The notes below the pieces were generated by a model. The model worked only from the letters and a program-made list of their open reading frames with translations. It was not told the DNA's origin and made no database searches. From Delphinus delphis (lineage: Eukaryota > Chordata > Mammalia > Artiodactyla > Delphinidae), in NCBI RefSeq assembly GCF_949987515.2, contig NC_082696.1, positions 56,946,947 to 57,010,946 on the forward strand: a stretch of DNA of 64,000 nt. Direction: 5' to 3'. Shown piece by piece: positions 61,560 through 64,000 of this stretch (its first letter is position 1; the number at the start of each line of letters is the position of its first letter). Made by a program: the position numbers and the translations under genes.

Positions 61560-61790
61560 TCCTATTCTGGTTAAAAGCAAGCACTTTGGAGTCAAGCTCC
61601 CCAGAATTTGAATCCCAGCTGTACCAATTAACCAGAGCTATGCAGCTTTAGGTATATTTCTTTCCCTCTCTGAGCCACAATGTCTTCATCTGTACAATGG
61701 GTTTTCGTTCAGTAACTTTCATAAGATGGTTATCAGAGTATCCGACAAATAGTACATGCTTAACAAAGGACCACTGTAAGCAGTTATTTC
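61560..61790 (+). repeat. MIR SINE (plus orientation)
   Basis: 'tggttaaaagcaagcactttggagtcaagctccccagaatttgaatcccagctgtaccaa' and 'cctctctgagccacaatgtcttcatctgtacaatggg' are in plus MIR order, near full length. Confidence 0.85.
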
Positions 61791-62554
61791 AGTAGTGCCC
61801 TTAAGAGTCCCTTACATGCTCTTACCCCTTTGGTCTTTCCTGCGTTTCCTCATCTTATCTCCAGGTAACTGCCGCTCTGCTATCCTCAGCTCTGCCCCAA
61901 AGGTGCTCATTTTAACTATTCTGGCTGCCCGCTTTGTGCCCAGGATATCTGAGTCCACATCCCTAGCCCATACTCTCTCTCCAGAGCTCATTTATACCTG
62001 GGCTTCTCACCTGGCTTCATAGTGGCACCTCGGTTAAAATGCGTTTAAAACCACACTCATTGCCTGCTTTCCTATAAATAAATGACAACCCCACAGTTTC
62101 TGTTAATTATGGTAAGGTTTTATTTGTGGTGTAACTTCATAAATCAGTGCAATGCTAGGAATCATATTTCCACTCTCACAGCTGGATGACAAAGAATTCT
62201 GAGTCAGCAATCAATTGAAGTTGATTTTAACTTAGTAGGAGAAAGTCTCGTGCATGGAGTCAGCCTCCACCTATTTGTTCCCATAGACTTAGAATCATCC
62301 TAGCTTTGTCTGATAGGTAGCATGCCCAGTAGAAGACGGTTAAGAGGTAAAGGGGGATTCAGCATTTGCCTAACGTTAATACTAAGGTGGAAGAATGTGC
62401 AGGGTTTTTTCTCCTCGGTGTACTAAAGCAACCTTTTGTTGTTTGAGTATTAAATCTCTGTAAGGAACTTTGAGGTGTCTTGGGGAACTGAGCCATGATC
62501 TCCAGCTGTTACCAAAGCCAGCCCCATTCTAAGGAGGAGCATATACCTATTAGT

Positions 62555-63938
62555 CCTTTTTTTTTTAATACAATTTTTAAAGGTTACACTGCATTTACAG
62601 TTATTACAAAATATTGTCTGTATTGCCCGTGTTGTACAATATATCCTGGTAGCCTGTCTCACACCCAGTAGTTTGTACCTCCCACTCTCCCACCCCTGTA
62701 TTGCCCGCCCACTGGTAACCACTAGTTTGTTCTCTATATGGGTGAGTCTGCTTCCTTTTGGTTATATTCACTAGATTGTTATATTTTTTAGATTCCACAT
62801 ATAAGTGATACAGTATTTGTCTTTCTCTGACTTATTTTCATTAGCATAATGCCCTCCAAGTGTATCCATCTCACTGCAAATGGCAAAATTTCATCTTTTT
62901 ATGGCTGAGTAGTATTCCATTGTGTATATATACACCACATCTTCCTTATCTGTTCATCTATCGATGGACACTTAGGTCACTTCTGTATCTTGGCAGTTGT
63001 AAATAATGCTGCTATGAACATTGGGGTGTATGTATCTTCCAAATTAGTGTTTTCATTTTCTTTGGATATATACCCAGGAGTGGGATGGCAGGATCATATA
63101 TTAGTTCTATTTTCAGTTTTTTGAGGAACGTACATACTGTTTTCCACAGGGGCTGCACCGATTTACATTCTCACCGACAGTGCACAAGGGTTCCCTTTTC
63201 TCCACATTCTCGCCAACATCTATTTGTGGTCTTTTCGATGATAGCCATTTTGACAGGTGTGAGGTGATACCTCACTGTGGTTTTGATTTGCATTTCCCTG
63301 ATGATTAGAGATGTCGAGCAGCCTCTCATGTGCCGCTGGGCCCTCTGCATTTCCTTTCTGGAAAAATATCCATTCAGTTCTTCTGACCATTTTTTAATTG
63401 GTTGTTTCTTTTTTTGATGATGAGTTGTATGAGCTGTTTCTGTATGTTGGATATTAACCCCTTATGGGTCACATCATTTCCAAATATCTCCTCCCATTCA
63501 GTAGCTTGTCTTTTCGTTTTGTCAGTGGTTTCCTTTGCTGTGCAAAAGCTTTTAAGTTTAATTAGCTCCCGTTTGCTTATTTTTGCTTTTATTTCCTTTA
63601 GGAGGTGGATCCAAAAAAATATTGCTGCAATTTATGTCAAAGTGTTCTGCCAGTGTTTTTTTCTAGGAGTTTTATAGTATCCGCTCTTACATTTAGGTCT
63701 TTAATACATTTTGAGTTTATTTTTGTATATGGTGTTAGAGAATGTTCAAATTTCATTCTTTTACATGTTGCTGTCCAGTTTTCCCAGCACCATTTATTGA
63801 AGAGACTGTCTTTTCTGCATTGTATATTCTTCCCCCCTTTGTCGTAGATAAATTGACCATAAATTCGTGGGTTTATTTCTGGGTTCTCTATCCTATTCCA
63901 TTGATCTGTGTGTCTGTTTTTGTGCCAGTACCATACTG
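62555..63938 (-). mobile_element. Older L1, 5'-truncated (minus orientation)
   Basis: A T run at 62560-62568 is followed by an L1 3' UTR (gtagcctgtctcacacccagtag) and ORF2 C-terminal sequence in reverse complement up to 63938. A diverged target-site duplication, acctattagtcct on the left (about 62546-62558) and acctgttagttct on the right (63939-63951), has two mismatches in 13, which fits an older insertion than the copies at 13375 and 21038. Confidence 0.85.
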
Positions 63939-64000
63939 TCCCACCTGTTAGTTCTCATCTACCAGGAAGACTGCTGTAAAAGATAGTGAGACATAGGTGT

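Larger units (their letters stand above)
47495..64000 (+). other. ASCC3: ASCC3 intron, 5' part (continues beyond window)
   Basis: The intron starts with gtatga directly after the last coding exon seen here. It runs to the window edge without another exon I can identify. It holds L2, L1M-type, MIR and CHR SINE copies, an old antisense L1 near the end, and a repeat-poor block at about 54130-57930. Confidence 0.8.

Noticed and set aside
1..64000. Search for CRISPR arrays, toxin-antitoxin, phage-defence or other compact gene systems
   Set aside because: The window is a mammalian intron landscape; no regularly spaced repeats or clustered genes of that kind are present.

Overview
The window is a piece of a mammalian nuclear genome. 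It is AT-rich, almost entirely intronic and full of retroposons, with no bacterial-type operons and no CRISPR array. The best lineage marker is a set of tRNA-Glu-derived CHR-type SINEs (short CHR-2-like and longer CHR-1-like forms). Together with cetartiodactyl-type L1 3' ends, these point to a cetartiodactyl and most likely a cetacean (whale or dolphin). That assignment rests on recognising the repeat families, not on a search.

The only protein-coding gene I can support is ASCC3, on the + strand. Three consecutive coding exons (1092-1203, 1401-1535, 47270-47494) join in phase with canonical AG/GT borders and give an uninterrupted reading frame. They encode part of the C-terminal Sec63-like domain of the ASCC3 helicase. 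The introns are very unequal: 197 bp, then about 45.7 kb, then more than 16.5 kb running off the right edge. Upstream sequence 1-1091 is the end of a preceding intron.

The large intron holds layered repeats. The main one is a 6.4-kb antisense L1 (13375-19745). It reaches both the 3' tail and the GC-rich 5' UTR, has a 15-bp target-site duplication, and is inserted into an ancient L2-like element. Its ORF2 lacks the endonuclease-coding part. A second antisense, 5'-truncated L1 (21038-22678) has a 19-bp duplication and a different 3' UTR. An older sense L1 (about 31685-34723) is split by a CHR-1 SINE. A probable HAL1 (ORF1-only half-L1) lies at 44420-46660. Twelve CHR SINEs, many with clear target-site duplications, and many MIR and L2 fragments fill much of the rest.

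Repeat-poor stretches around 25300-29770, 37000-40690 and 54130-57930 include segments that look like conserved non-coding DNA. They could be regulatory DNA for ASCC3 or its neighbours. This is inference from composition and motifs only. I found no previously undescribed gene system. The most interesting items are the endonuclease-deleted L1, an unusually CpG-rich unexplained patch near 38400-38950, and the candidate non-coding regulatory blocks.
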